Part shown: in pieces, positions 18,283-28,865 of the stretch | How the letters are laid out: every line of letters begins with the position of its first letter | How positions within the stretch are numbered: position 1 is the first letter of the stretch | NCBI RefSeq assembly: GCF_000186865.1 | Contig: NW_008705610.1 | Coordinates: 98,019-151,956 of the forward strand | Source: Aureococcus anophagefferens | Lineage: Eukaryota; Sar; Pelagophyceae; Pelagomonadales; Pelagomonadaceae | Reading direction: 5' to 3' | Length of the DNA stretch: 53,938 nucleotides | Notes under the pieces: model-generated | What the model saw: the letters and a program-made list of their open reading frames with translations, nothing else | Database searches by the model: none | Told to the model about the DNA's origin: nothing | Translations under genes and position numbers: made by a program

Positions 18283-21200
18283 AACGACCGGCTGATTTCC
18301 CCGACAGCTATCGCACGTGACGGGGCAGGTGGCGATGACCTCATCCACATCCACGACGCCGGCGAACTGGCCGTTTTTGGCGTCTTCGCAGGTGTCGTGC
18401 CCGCCCGTCGCCAAGATGAAGGCTATATCCGCGCATCCAAAGCCGAACCACGTGGCATCGGGATCGTCCACGCACGCAACGGTCGGCGCGGGGGGCACGT
18501 GCGGAGTCGGTACCAAAGTGGGCGCTCGGGTGGACGTCGGCGCCGCCGACGACGTCGGTTGGCTCGACGGGTTCATCAAGCACCCCTTTTCGTCGCGTCC
18601 GTCGCCGCCCGCCAATTCTTCGAGACAGCACGTGACGACCCCGGCTCCAACCAGGCCGTCGAAGGCCTCGGGGAGATCCGGCGTCTCCCCGTCGCAGCAC
18701 TTGTTCGCGTAGAGGTGAACTTCTTCGAGCTCGGAGGCGTTTAGGAGACTCGGGGGGAGCTCGGAGACGGAATTGACCTCGAGCCAGAGGCCCTGGAGCG
18801 GGTTAGCCACGGGGGTGTTATCGTAGCGTCTTTTGCGCCCGACGCCCTCCGGGAGATCTAGAAGCTGATTGCCCGCGAGCTTGAGCTTCTCGATGGATCT
18901 CGCGTACGCGATGTCCTCGCTGATCGTACGAATCGAATTGTACTGCAAGTCCAACTTTCTGAGATATTCTAGCTCACCGATGGCCTCGGAAACCGTCTCG
19001 ATCCTGTTGTACGCGAGGTCTAGCTCCATCGTCGCGGAACTCGATTCGTTGACGCGAGGTCCGAAGGTGGTCGGCAGCGACGTTATTTTGTTGTTTCTCA
19101 GGAAAATGGTCGTAACAGCGCGCTGCGCTGGATTGAATCTAGCGTCTTCTTCGGTCGATGTAAAAAGGATGTTTCTCATCACTTTATTGCTCTCGTCGTA
19201 ATCGAATTCGACTTCTCGCACGCGGAACCCAAAATATTCGCACGCCTTTTGACTGGTAAGCATCGGCGGGTATTCGGAAAGCTTGTTATTTTCAGACCTG
19301 AGTACGATGAGCGCCGCGCTAAAACTGGCGGGGAGCGTCTTGAGCTTGTTGTCGGAGACGTGGAGGTGGTAGAGTCTGTGCCATTTCGCGAGGCCCCACG
19401 TTTCCGGCAGCGCCTTGAGAGAGTTCCCCCGAACACTGATGTACATGGGGCAATTCCAGTCCTCCGTACCAACCTGTTCCGACCGTAGCTCGGGCAGCAC
19501 CTTGAGATTGTTGTAATCCAGGAACAACGTGATCGACGGGTATCGGGTCCATCCGAGGGCTCCGGCCGCGCTCGTGCCGGGACCGACATCCACGAGCTCG
19601 TTATATGCCAGATCAAGATCATCGAGGCTGATGAGATCTCCCATGCAATCCGGCAAACCGTCGAGGAGGTTGCGCCGGAGCTTGAGCGTTTCCAGCTCCG
19701 CGAGCGCGCAGACGGCCGACGTCAACCTTCCGTCGATGAGATTGCGGGATAAATCCAGGGTTTTCAAAGATGTCAGCTTGTCGAGCCATTCTGGCTGGTC
19801 AGGAATCTGATTCATCGACAAGTCGAGGTCCAAGAGCTTTGTGAGTGGTCCCAAGTCGGGAACGGCGGTCAGGTCGTTCCCCGTCGCGTGGAGCTTCAAG
19901 AGGTCGGTCAATTTGAGCAGGCTATCCGGGAGCTCCTGCAAATGGTTCCCGCTCACGTCGAGGCTTTCCAAGTGCCTCAAATCCCCGAGGGAATCGGGCA
20001 GGACCGCCAGCTCGTTCTCCGGCGCTGCGAGCGATTCGAGCAGAACGAAGCGCTCGACCAAGTCGCCCACGTCCCGCACGCGCGAGCCCGTGAGATCCAG
20101 TTCGCGCGTGTTATAGAATCGACTCGTGAGGTATTGGGGCACTTCATCCCAGTTGCGATGGCGGCTCTGGAGCGTGCTCTGGGCGCAGACGACCGTCCCC
20201 CAGAGCGTGTAAATCGCGTCGCTGTACAGGCTCGCGCCGATACCCTGCTCTCTCCAAATCTGAGCCTCCCACAACCGGCAAATGCCACGAACACCGATTT
20301 TGCACTCCTGACAATCCCCTCCTCTTTCCATATTGGCGCCCTCGGCGCAACCGAATTCGCTCGTCGAACCTTCGTGCCCTTTGGGGAACGTCCAGTCGAA
20401 GGCAATCGTCTTGCAGATATCGCTGACGAGTTCATATCCGTCATCTCTTTCGGAGGCCGATGCAACGAGCGCCGCCACCGCGATACCCGTGGCGAGGCTG
20501 AGGACCCATACGACGCCGAGGGCAAAAATGCTCCTGCGCGACGTGATGGATGCTTCCTGCTTGCCTCCGGAGTCGGCGGTCGAGCTGGCGACCTCGTTGC
20601 GTATGTCGGAGGTGCCACCGTTCGCGGCCTCGACCCGAGGGACGTCCGCGGTCTCCGCGTCGGTAATCTGCGAAGCCGCGTCCGTAGTGTCGATATCTGG
20701 CTCGAGGGTAGACGGCTCCGGGACGCTAGCGTTCTCCACGCTGCGCTCCAACACGTCACTCTTGCTTGAGGACAGGTTTGTTACCTTACTCGAGTCATCT
20801 TTGCGTGGGATCGCGTCAAACGGTGGCTTGGCCGCGTCGGGCTCGGGTGCCGTCTCCATGTCATCCTTGCTCGAAGGCGCATCGAACAGCGGCCTGTCCG
20901 TGTCGGGTTCAGGTGCGTTCTCCTTGCTTTCTTTGTACGAAACCAGAGGGTTCGCCGCGTCAGGCTCAGGTTCGCCCCCCCGATTAGCCGCACCGCGCTC
21001 GGGAGCGACTGTTTCATCCTTGCTCGAGGACTCGAGACGGCCCGATTCCTCGTCGTTTGCGTCGGGAGACGACGGAGCGCCGGCGGCGATTTTCGCGAGG
21101 TGATTCCGGCGGTACGCGACGCCCTCTTTCGCCCCAACCGGGAAATGGAGCAAGAAAGGGATGAACGGGAAGACGTCGAGAAAGATGTCGGCCACGGAGT

Positions 21201-22441
21201 TGGACACGAGGATCGGCGGCAGATGATCTCCGAGGACTCTCGCGTTCCTCGCGCTTTCCATGTGCGCCACGGAGAGGGCCCAGAACGCGTACGAGAGCTC
21301 GAGAACCGCGTCGAGGATCACCTGCCTGAGCGAAAATCGACGGAACACGAGCAGCGACGCGGTCAAGCAGCAGTTGATTACGAGAAGCCATACCTACGGC
21401 CAGTTCCATTTATATCGCGCGCGTTTAGAAAACGCCGCGCCGCGCCAGGATCACAATTGCCAGCCCTTCATCCCCTCGCATCGCGGCGTTGGCTACGATA
21501 ACATGGTACTCTTCCGAGTCTCGGCCGCGCATCCAGAGCTCGATGGGGTCCAGGCCGCTCCAGCGCACAACCTGGTACGTCTGTACGGCGATTTCGAGAA
21601 TCTCGAAAACGATGATCAACGTGACAATCGAGCGCTTGCTTAGAAAGACCATGACGACGACAATTCCACTCGCAGCGATGCCGAGGATCCCCGAGGGGCC
21701 GGACCCCCGACCGGCGAAGGCCGACAAGCCGACTACCGCGACGAGCGTTCCAAACTCTACCGCATTTGGACCGATTACCTCCAGGCTCTTGACGAACACC
21801 GTGCGACACATGGCGTCGCATTGGAGTTTCTTAATCTTGGCCCGCTTGAGGCCATAGAAACGCTTCCAACCCCACGTCATCTGCCAAACGATGCCCAAGC
21901 TCCAGAAGCCCAGCGCGAAGTAGAGCGCGGCGGCGACCAGGACTGCCGCATGCTCGTGATCGTACGCGAGCCAACGGCCCTGATATCGGTAGTTATCCGA
22001 ATGCAAATAGTCGTAGTCGGAGTTCGGCATGTTCTTGTCCGCCCCGAGCGGGAGGTATCCGGCCCACATGTCCGTGTACGCGTCCACTCCGGCCGATTTC
22101 CACGAGGGCATGATCTTGTCCCGCCACCGAGACCTGCGTCGGATCTCACCGAGGCGGCGAGAATTGACGCCGCAAGCAAACCTGCGGTTCCTGCTCAAAA
22201 GGTAAAGCGCGATCGCGTTCGCGGCGAGGCTGAACAGGATCGCGGCGACACCTAGGAAGACGAGAGGAAAGAGGACGCCCACGGGCCCGAGTGACTCATA
22301 GAATTTCTCAATGTGTAACTCCTGCTTAACCTCGTCGACGTGCCCACCATCATGCGCATCAATAGCCCTCGACGGGATTTCTGCAGAGGGACCCTCACCC
22401 TCGACTCGATACTTTTTGCTGCGCTTGCTCATCTCGTTCAA
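18280..22441 (-). CDS. Polytopic membrane LRR protein with ShK-like C-terminus (two exons)
   Basis: Exon 1 is 22441-21434 (336 codons) and exon 2 is 21393-18280 (1038 codons with the stop). Together they encode about 1373 aa. Residues 53-80 and several segments at 160-330 are membrane helices. Exon 2 opens with another (WLLVINCCLTASLLVF), then an acidic linker with repeated EPDxAKPPFDA-type units, a further TM (IFALGVVWVLSLATG) and about 15 leucine-rich repeats (LDLSxNxI, LxxLPxxxxxL). The C-terminus has a Ser/Thr/Pro linker and a Cys module (CVDDPDATW to CPVTCDSC), like ShKT domains. An extracellular recognition or adhesion receptor is the likely role (inference). The splice keeps the frame exactly; neither part alone has a natural ATG/stop arrangement. 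A near-copy with defects lies at 34685-38427. Confidence 0.75.
21394..21433 (-). other. Predicted 40-bp intron in the LRR gene
   Basis: Donor GTTTTC and acceptor GGCCGTAG. Removal joins ...GCGCGGCGCGGC to GTATGGCTTCTC in frame. The same place in the second LRR copy (43 bp, about 37806-37848) keeps both splice borders, but its middle is unrelated, whereas the exons on both sides are nearly identical. That contrast is what an intron predicts. Confidence 0.65.
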
Positions 22442-22787
22442 TCGATGTCCCGGTTTGCCGCAAGCTCCGGCGAATCAGGACGTGCGGCAGTCTGTGCCCG
22501 CAGCTTTAGCTGTGCTCCACGACTCGTCTAAAATTGCGTACGTACCACAAACAACCTTGTTTACGTACGCAAGCATTTACGTACCACAAACAACCTTAAC
22601 CACTGTCATGCTGATCTGAGATGAGTGCTCTGAGAATGGGGTGAGGTAGTGGTGGTGGTGGTGGGGGTGGTACCCCTGGGGCCGCTGGAGACCACTCGAA
22701 TCCACCGGAAATATGCTTGTTCGGGCTCTATCGACCAGTTTTGATCTCGAGCTTGAGCAAACTGGTGGTTTCAAGTTTGACGCTCGA

Positions 22788-22951
22788 TCATGTCTGTGGT
22801 GTCTGTCTGGTTAGCGTCACAGCGACGTGCCAGATAGCACCAGGCTCAGCGAGGTTGCACAGTCGCCGGACAGTGCACCTGCTGGATAGTAGTTTGACTG
22901 ATGTCACAGCGACGTTAGGAAGCTAGTAAACTATCCTAACTTTCTACTCGC
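22788..22951 (-). mobile_element. LTR-like relic, copy 1
   Basis: On the minus strand this reads AGTAGAAAGTTAGGATAG, then a roughly 110-bp core with CAGGTGCACTGTCCGGCGAC, ending GACAGACACCACAGACA. The core is shared with 41004-41166 and 47437-47572. The 47.4-kb copy lies directly after a Copia reverse-transcriptase fragment, so these are probably solo or partial Copia LTRs. Confidence 0.6.
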
Positions 22952-22999
22952 GGCGGCTGCGGGCTTCAGTGGCGATGCGCGACAAGCAGTGTCAATCAC

Positions 23000-23160
23000 C
23001 GGATTCGCTGATGTTCCGGCTCTAATGTTCCGGTAGAGGTCTCGCGGATGTTCCGGCTTCCGGCTCTCCCGGGCCCCTCGGTCGCGTGTTCCGGTTCGCG
23101 TCCTCCGGTCGTGTTCCGGCGTGTTCCGGCGTGTTCCGGTGTTCCGGTAGATTTCCGGTC
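23000..23160. repeat. GTTCCGG short-repeat array
   Basis: At least ten copies of GTTCCGG, often as TGTTCCGGC, with irregular spacing; further copies occur between 23640 and 23790. No associated gene. Confidence 0.75.
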
Positions 23161-23390
23161 GGATTTGCCTTCTCAACTGCCCGTTCACGGCACGCTTAGT
23201 GCGCGTCATGAGACAGGGACTTCGGACCTGGGCGTCGAGCACCAGCCCCCAGGGGCCTGGGCATCAGGCCAGGCAAATTACGCACGGCGCCCTACCTAGG
23301 GCACAAAAACCAAATTACCCTGAGGCGAGGCACAGGTCGTCGTCAGTGCACAACAGGTGCGCCAAATTTATCTAGAGTAGTAGCAGCATC

Positions 23391-23391
23391 G

Positions 23392-23475
<84 letters not shown>
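23391..23475. repeat. Compound microsatellite (GCC)n(GAC)n
   Basis: About 14 GCC triplets pass into about 13 GAC triplets. The tract is continuous with the tRNA-like unit that follows. Confidence 0.95.
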
Positions 23476-23476
<1 letters not shown>

Positions 23477-23640
23477 CGTGGGTATTCGAACCTACAACCG
23501 GACAGAAAACAGCACAGGGGAGGTCAATATCGTTCGATGTGTCAAACTGTAACGGCAATATATACGGGGCTGCCAAAATCGAATCGGGACGCGCACACCG
23601 CAGCCGCAGAGATCGAATCCGACAGCACGAACTCCTCAGA
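23476..23640 (-). mobile_element. SINE-like unit with tRNA-type B box, copy 1
   Basis: On the minus strand this contains GGTTCGAATAC, close to the tRNA/pol III B box GGTTCGANTCC, next to the microsatellite. About 150 bp (TTCGAACC, CGGCAATATATAC, GCTGCCAAAATCG, GGGACGCGC, CGCAGAGATCGA) aligns with gaps to 33623-33790, which sits beside a similar triplet microsatellite. A tRNA-derived short element ending in a microsatellite is the best reading, but no clear A box was found. Confidence 0.4.
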
Positions 23641-25064
23641 CATGTTCCGGCGCGCGCCGCGCGCGTGCGCCGGCAGGAGGCTGTGTTCCGGAGCGCGCGA
23701 CTCCGGGCGCTCCCGGCCGTTCCGGCGTACCGGCGCAGCCCCCAGACGCTGTTCCGGCGACGCACGCCCTCGAAATTTAGCGGAACACGGTTCCGGAACA
23801 CAAAACCTCAACTTCGCATGTTTCCCGCGGTCGTCGGCGCCCCTTTATTGGCGATCCTTTAAGTTCGGCGCGAGCCCGTACTTCCCGAACTGGGGTGCCC
23901 CTTCATACTCGGTCATCTTCCCCGCGCGCGCAGCTCCTGAAAAAATCCGGAGATTGACACTGGCGACAAGTACGCCCGCTGGATGTCGTTCTGGCCCCTC
24001 ATGTCGCTCGGCGGGCTTGACTTGAGGCTAGCTCGGCCCCATCGAGGCCGTTTTGCGGTACCCTAAACGTTTTTTTAATGGGGCGGCGCCCCATTTGCGA
24101 ATCAAAAAGGGTACCGAGCCCCCGGCCAAGTCTCTATTTTCTAGGATTTTTTGAAGATAACGATGAGTGCGGGCTGCGCTTCGCAGAGCATAGGCGAGTC
24201 GCCTTTTTCGGCGCGCAATGCGGGTGTCTCGGGGCATACGATCGTCCCTGCTTCCTCCGCTGGAGACCGCGTGCTGGCATGTCGATGAATGGTCGAATCG
24301 CCGGCAAACTTTGTGGGATTGGTTGTGTGATCATGGGCCACAAAGGGAGGGCGTTTATGTACGGGAACGGCGGCCGAGGCCCGGGGTAAGTTCTTCCCAA
24401 CCGCTGGATGCCCCGCTGGACGCGAGGGGGTCGCGGCTTCGAATCTCCCTTCCGCGAAGCGGCGCGGACGGCGCGGACGGCGGACGGCGCGGACGCGGCA
24501 CGGGGTCACTTTTTTTTGTTCCAACGAGTGATCTCACGGATGAAATAAGATCTCCGATGCTGGGAGAGGTCGACAGAGAGATACGACCCCGACTCCGCGG
24601 ACAACGAGGCCGGGCGCTGCGCACCGTGGCCCGAGTGCGTGACCGCGCCGCAGGAGCCATCCGAGTTTCCCGACGCTCTGCGTTCCTGTTAGCCCCGCCC
24701 CGGCCCCTACGGCCCTAAAGGAGCGGTCTGCGCCGGCTCGGGGTCGCTCTGGTGCCGTTTGGAGTCTAGCCTGGCGTACTTGTCGTGCTTCGCCACTTCC
24801 GAGTCACGGATGACCCGCGCGCGCGCGACGCCTTCGCAGTGGTGCTGCGGAGTTTGACTGCAGAGATATTTAGCGGGGACTTGCCTCGATTAGCCAGGAA
24901 AGTAGCGCCCAGAGGAGAGAGAGAGAATGAGCTGTTATTTATTATTGCAGCTCAGTCGATACTCGCTACTTACCTCTCCGTTCAAGAAAAATAAAATGTT
25001 TGGGGAATACGGACATTGTAGGAGCCCTAGACGCGCCGAGGAGGTACCGAACGACACCCCCAGT

Positions 25065-26420
25065 CTACCACGCGTCCGTCAGGATGCCCAGGCGCGCGCG
25101 GAGGGCCGCGTAGGAGGGGTGGACGTGGACGCGGTGGGCACCGCCGCCGCCCTTGCCCTCGGTAGGACAAGCTCCGTTGTTGCGGAGCATCTCCGCGGCC
25201 ACATCGCGGCGCATCTCAAAGGCCCGGAGGACTTTCACGGTGGGCATCTTGTCCCAGGCCTTGTCACACGTCTCGACGAGGGCGTCGACCTGGTGGCGCG
25301 TCTCCTTGCGCATGTTGTCGACCTCGAGCTGGACGGCCTGCCAGATGGTCAGGTCCAAAATGTTCGTCATCGGCGAGTTGCCCGGCTGCTGCACCAACTC
25401 GACGTTGTAGTCGCGGTCCATCATCTCCTTGAGAGCCGTGAAGACCTTGACGCCGCGCGCCATGCCGTGCCCGCCCGCCGAGTCGATCTGCAGCTTCACG
25501 CGCCGGTTCGGGAAGCCGAGCTCCGCGTAACGCGCGCGGATCGCCCGGCCGCAATCCCGCATCACGCGTTCGAAGTACGCGGCATTCATCGTGGCCGGCA
25601 CGCGGTAGACGTCGCCCTTGGCGTGGTTCTTCGACTTCCGCTTCGCCGTCTTCTCCTCCGAGATCCACTGGAAGTCGATGTGCATGGGCTCGCCCGTGGG
25701 CCCGACGCCCGTGCAGCCGGAAAACATGACCTTGGTGCCATGAGTGCGAGAGGCCTCGTTCGTGACGGCAGTCTCCCGCGGCACGTCGCCCCGCTTGACC
25801 TTGCGCTTCCGCCGGCGCGAGTGCACGTAGAACCACTTCTCATCCTGGTGGAACTCGTCCGTGAAGGGCACGCAGTCGTCGCCGTCGGACTGGTTCGAGA
25901 TGTCCTGGGCCATCTTCACGCGGTCCTCGAGGTTCTTCTCCGACGCCTTGGGGCGCACCTTCTCGGCCAGGCAGCGGTAGCCGAGCTCCTCCGTCGCGTA
26001 GTTGTGGAGCGTGGACACCGGCATGTCCAACGCGTCCGCCGCCTGCTTGAACGTCGTGAACTCGTCCTCGTCAAACACGGCCTCGATCTGTTCCCCGACC
26101 TCGGCCGAGAAGCTGGAGGACCGACCGCATCGCTGCCGCTTCCGCCGCGCGTCGTTGGTCCGAATCTCCTCGTCGTACCGCTTCACGCGCGACGCCGCAC
26201 CGCTGTCGCGCATGTCAAACGCTCGCGCCGTCTGAGCCGCCGCGCCGCGCGTGTCCGCGCCGCCACGACGTTGAAACTCCCGCGAGACTCGAGCTTTGAA
26301 GGGCGTGTCGACGTCCGAAGACCCTGAGAGGCGGCCCATTGCGCTGCAGAAGTTGCCGAAGCTGAGCTCTATCGCGTCGATGTACCGGGCTTCGGGGGGC
26401 CGCCCGGGGCAAAATTGCAT
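25065..26420 (-). CDS. Mariner-like (Tc1/mariner superfamily) transposase
   Basis: 451 aa, intact. Residues 115-150 are a helix-turn-helix (TFKQAADALDMPVSTLHNYA). The catalytic triad reads D193 (HQDEKWFY), D313 (LQIDSAGGHG) and D356 (QQPGNSPMTNILDLTIWQAV). 42 residues separate the last two aspartates, close to the DD39D plant-type mariner group, with the NxLDL signature in place of NPIExxW. A basic patch (RRRKRKVKRG) follows D193. It acts by cut-and-paste at TA sites (known for the family). A terminal-repeat-like sequence overlaps its 5' end (26411-26446). No matching left end was found within about 1 kb downstream, so the element may be incomplete. Confidence 0.88.
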   Translation of the reverse strand: MQFCPGRPPEARYIDAIELSFGNFCSAMGRLSGSSDVDTPFKARVSREFQRRGGADTRGAAAQTARAFDMRDSGAASRVKRYDEEIRTNDARRKRQRCGRSSSFSAEVGEQIEAVFDEDEFTTFKQAADALDMPVSTLHNYATEELGYRCLAEKVRPKASEKNLEDRVKMAQDISNQSDGDDCVPFTDEFHQDEKWFYVHSRRRKRKVKRGDVPRETAVTNEASRTHGTKVMFSGCTGVGPTGEPMHIDFQWISEEKTAKRKSKNHAKGDVYRVPATMNAAYFERVMRDCGRAIRARYAELGFPNRRVKLQIDSAGGHGMARGVKVFTALKEMMDRDYNVELVQQPGNSPMTNILDLTIWQAVQLEVDNMRKETRHQVDALVETCDKAWDKMPTVKVLRAFEMRRDVAAEMLRNNGACPTEGKGGGGAHRVHVHPSYAALRARLGILTDAW

Positions 26421-26455
26421 TTACGGCAGTACAATATGTTTCCGGTAACGAGTTA
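26411..26455. repeat. Mariner-type terminal repeat, inverted relative to the 3.5-kb copies
   Basis: Reads TTGCATTTACGGCAGTACAA followed by TATGTTTCCGG and TAACGAGTTAGTGAG, the complement of the units at 3490-3570. It overlaps the transposase start. Confidence 0.65.
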
Positions 26456-26575
26456 GTGAGTTTAGACCACCTATCATCATCCAGCTAAATAAAACTGCTG
26501 GTTGTGGTGGTCCTCTCCCAGCTCGCCGCTTCCCCGGGGTCCGGGGTGGCGCGGCTTATATTTTTTTTTGGTCAT

Positions 26576-28447
26576 ATGGTTTCTCCTAACATCCAAGAGT
26601 TGGGTTTGAGTGATAAGCAGCTGGAGCATTATATGAAGGAGGTGGGTGAGATGGCCGTGGGTATTTTGGATGGCAAGCCTTTCGACTCACCCATCCATAT
26701 GGGCATACTCCTGACTTGTATGTTTGAAATTCTACCCTATGATGACTCTGATAAATCAGAGTTTTCTGAGGAGAGGCTTCACAGTTATTTGAGCGGACTC
26801 AATGACGAGATAATCGAGGAGAAACGCAAAAAGGAGCCCCCTGAACTCGGGTCAGCGTATGACATCCTGCTGCAGCTTCAGCAGTCTGTGGGCCAGATGG
26901 CTGGACAATTGGACGAGATTTCTCGCAAAGTCCAACGGCATGATGAAATTCTTAATAGCCGTGGGGCCACTGGCCAGAGCCAAAGCCGGGTTAAAGACCG
27001 GAGTTTTGAATGCCCTGATCCCAAATATACATCCTTGCAAATTTGCTTGGGGGGGGACGGGGAGCCGGCATTAGACCGGAGTATAGTTTTCACACCTTTG
27101 GATCGAATTTTTGATCAGGTCATGGGCCTTGCCTTCCTGAAGGGCGATGAGTTACGTCCGGAGATGAGATCTTTCCAGGATTTGATAAAACTTGGAAATG
27201 ATAATATTCTCCAAAACTTGATAATTACACCTGGGGGAACAGAAGACCGTCGGTTTCCCTCCATCGTTAGCGAGGGTGGGCTTCAGTTTAGACCACCGGA
27301 GCGGGGTTCAATATGTTATATAGAACCCGAATTTGAAGAATTCAGTTCCTTTGATCATGCAAGGCACATGTCAGAGAATGTGTCCATTTTTCTTAATAGT
27401 CTCCAGGAGGTTTCGATAGTGAACGGGCGATTGGTGCGTGGGGCTGAGAATAGCGGTAGCATTCTGCGAGGGCACTGCGCTTACTTAAGGGCTGCCGCCT
27501 ACCTCAAAGCACAGGTGGTTCCAGCCTCTAGCGAGGATAGCTTTGGGTTGGAGGAACACTTGCAAAAGGCGACAACTGCGAGGTCTGATGAGCAAGCAGC
27601 GCAGGAGACCTTGAGAGATGATTCGGCTGAGTCGCAGCCACGTAGACCAGAGGACCCTGTGCTCCTGGCATCGCCCGAGACCACTGGGCAAGCTGGGCAA
27701 TTGCCCAGACGCCCGCATGTGCTGTGCGATTTTGGTTCTGCTCCTAAGACTGGCCGGCAACCTATGGCCGCAACAGCCGTACTACTGGAGCAGAACCTGC
27801 AGTTGCGCCCTGCACCCGCTCCGAGAAGGAGCTCCAGGATTGAGAGTCTACCGCCTCAAAACTTTAAGGAGCCAGATGGTCGGAAAAACCCAGGCGTCGG
27901 CGGGGCAGATCACGTCCCTCCTGCAGGTCCACCCGCTCCGCGTGGACAACAGACTAACGCTGTTAGACTGGTTGAGTCCTTGGAAAGGCTAGGAGACGCC
28001 TCTGCCGGAATAACAGCTGCAGCGAACAGTCAAGTGGAGAAGCTTATGGGCGGAATTACGAAGCGGAGCGGCAGCAAGTCTCTGTCCGACCCGCTGATGA
28101 TAAGTAGGTTTGAAGAGCTGAGAGTTTGCATGCTGACCTATTGCGGCAACAATAGTCGCATTTCCATAGCTGCGAACGCCGGTTCGAACCGTTTTGGGGT
28201 TATCCACAACTTGTGGGATGACGTCACGAGTTTGAACCTTACAGTCAAACCAAAACTGACACAGAGACTGTTGTTTGCAGCAGCCACAGGTAGTTTTGAC
28301 CTGTGCCCGCCGGGAGCTTTCTTTAGGCTTGCGTCAGTAAGGGAGCAGGCGGAGTTTTCTGCATCAAGAAGCATAACCGAGTTTGATGAGCCCAAGGAGA
28401 AGTTGAAGACATGTATGTCATTCTCCAGTGCATCCGTCTCCAGTTGA
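26576..28447 (+). CDS. Retroelement gag-like ORF1
   Basis: The first good ATG is at 26576 (MVSPNIQELGLSDKQLEHYM); the open frame reaches back to 26504. About 623 aa, with much lower GC than the flanks. Acidic helical N-terminus, a coiled coil at about residues 110-150 (LLQLQQSVGQMAGQLDEISR), a Pro/Arg/Ser linker at about 330-470, and a C-terminal globular part (YCGNNSRISIAANAGSNRFG). It overlaps by 37 bp the reverse-transcriptase frame that follows, as ORF1/ORF2 do in retroelements. Gag identity is inferred from position and layout, not from a diagnostic motif; no CCHC knuckle was seen. Confidence 0.55.
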   Translation: MVSPNIQELGLSDKQLEHYMKEVGEMAVGILDGKPFDSPIHMGILLTCMFEILPYDDSDKSEFSEERLHSYLSGLNDEIIEEKRKKEPPELGSAYDILLQLQQSVGQMAGQLDEISRKVQRHDEILNSRGATGQSQSRVKDRSFECPDPKYTSLQICLGGDGEPALDRSIVFTPLDRIFDQVMGLAFLKGDELRPEMRSFQDLIKLGNDNILQNLIITPGGTEDRRFPSIVSEGGLQFRPPERGSICYIEPEFEEFSSFDHARHMSENVSIFLNSLQEVSIVNGRLVRGAENSGSILRGHCAYLRAAAYLKAQVVPASSEDSFGLEEHLQKATTARSDEQAAQETLRDDSAESQPRRPEDPVLLASPETTGQAGQLPRRPHVLCDFGSAPKTGRQPMAATAVLLEQNLQLRPAPAPRRSSRIESLPPQNFKEPDGRKNPGVGGADHVPPAGPPAPRGQQTNAVRLVESLERLGDASAGITAAANSQVEKLMGGITKRSGSKSLSDPLMISRFEELRVCMLTYCGNNSRISIAANAGSNRFGVIHNLWDDVTSLNLTVKPKLTQRLLFAAATGSFDLCPPGAFFRLASVREQAEFSASRSITEFDEPKEKLKTCMSFSSASVSS

Positions 28448-28665
28448 GTGCCCCTGGCATTCCCATTCGGCTGCTCAAGGTGGACATCTCTGCCGCTTTT
28501 CGCCGCCTCTGGTTGGATGTGGAGTCGAGTCGGGGAGTGAGCACCTTCTTACCTTCAGGGGACACTGGCATGTCAACCGGATTATTGGTTTGCTACCTAG
28601 CCCTCACCTTTGGATCAGTTTACTCACCTGCGTCTACCAGGCCGCTTTGCCAGAGCTTGATGTAG
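28411..28665 (+). pseudogene. Reverse transcriptase fragment
   Basis: 84 codons with LLKVDISAAFRRLWLDVESS (RT motif around the first catalytic Asp) and LVCYLALTFGSVYSP (the LxFGxxxxP motif before the YxDD palm). The frame ends where high-GC sequence of another gene begins (about 28650), so the RT is cut before its YxDD motif. The FRRLWL and TFGSxYSP spacing is reminiscent of DIRS/Ngaro-like RTs, but the class is uncertain. Confidence 0.7.
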
Positions 28666-28865
28666 TACTTGCCCGCGCGGCTCACCTGCTTGTCGTCGGC
28701 CGAGTACTGGCCGATCCAGCCGGGCTGCGCGCCCGGCGCCGCGCTCGCCGACGCCGTCGCGGGCATGCGAAGGGTGGTGTTCTGGAACTCGATGGACATG
28801 GCGCAGGTCGTGAGCGGGTGCAAGAACGCGAGGACGTGCAAGGCGGCGGCGCAGAGCATGGGCAC
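28620..28865 (-). pseudogene. 5' exon of a secreted protein, cut by the retroelement
   Basis: ATG at 28865 gives a signal peptide (MPMLCAAALHVLAFLHPLTT), then a compact domain start (GWIGQYSADDKQVSRAGKYY) and ends within the RT homology at about 28660. The abrupt GC change at the same place suggests the retroelement joined or inserted there. The family is not recognised. Confidence 0.5.

Larger units (their letters stand above)
22442..25064. other. Long non-genic, repeat-rich interval
   Basis: Holds paired CGTACCACAAACAACCTT motifs (22545 and 22578), an LTR-like relic (22788-22951), a GTTCCGG array (23000-23160 and scattered to 23790), a GCC/GAC microsatellite with a tRNA-like piece (23390-23640) and a GCGCGGACG-type array (about 24455-24500). 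Open frames in 23.5-24.7 kb look like GC shadows. One gene-like stretch near 24218-24360 (LETACWHVDEWSNRRQTLWD) has no recognisable family. Confidence 0.55.

Noticed and set aside
23000..23160. GTTCCGG repeats as a CRISPR-like array
   Set aside because: Repeats are only 7 bp with irregular spacing and no cas genes, in a eukaryotic context.
24927..26327. 466-aa plus-strand open frame opposite the transposase
   Set aside because: Antisense shadow: the minus strand encodes an intact mariner-like transposase, and the plus product is a His/Leu/Arg/Val-rich mirror of GC-biased codons with no domain.
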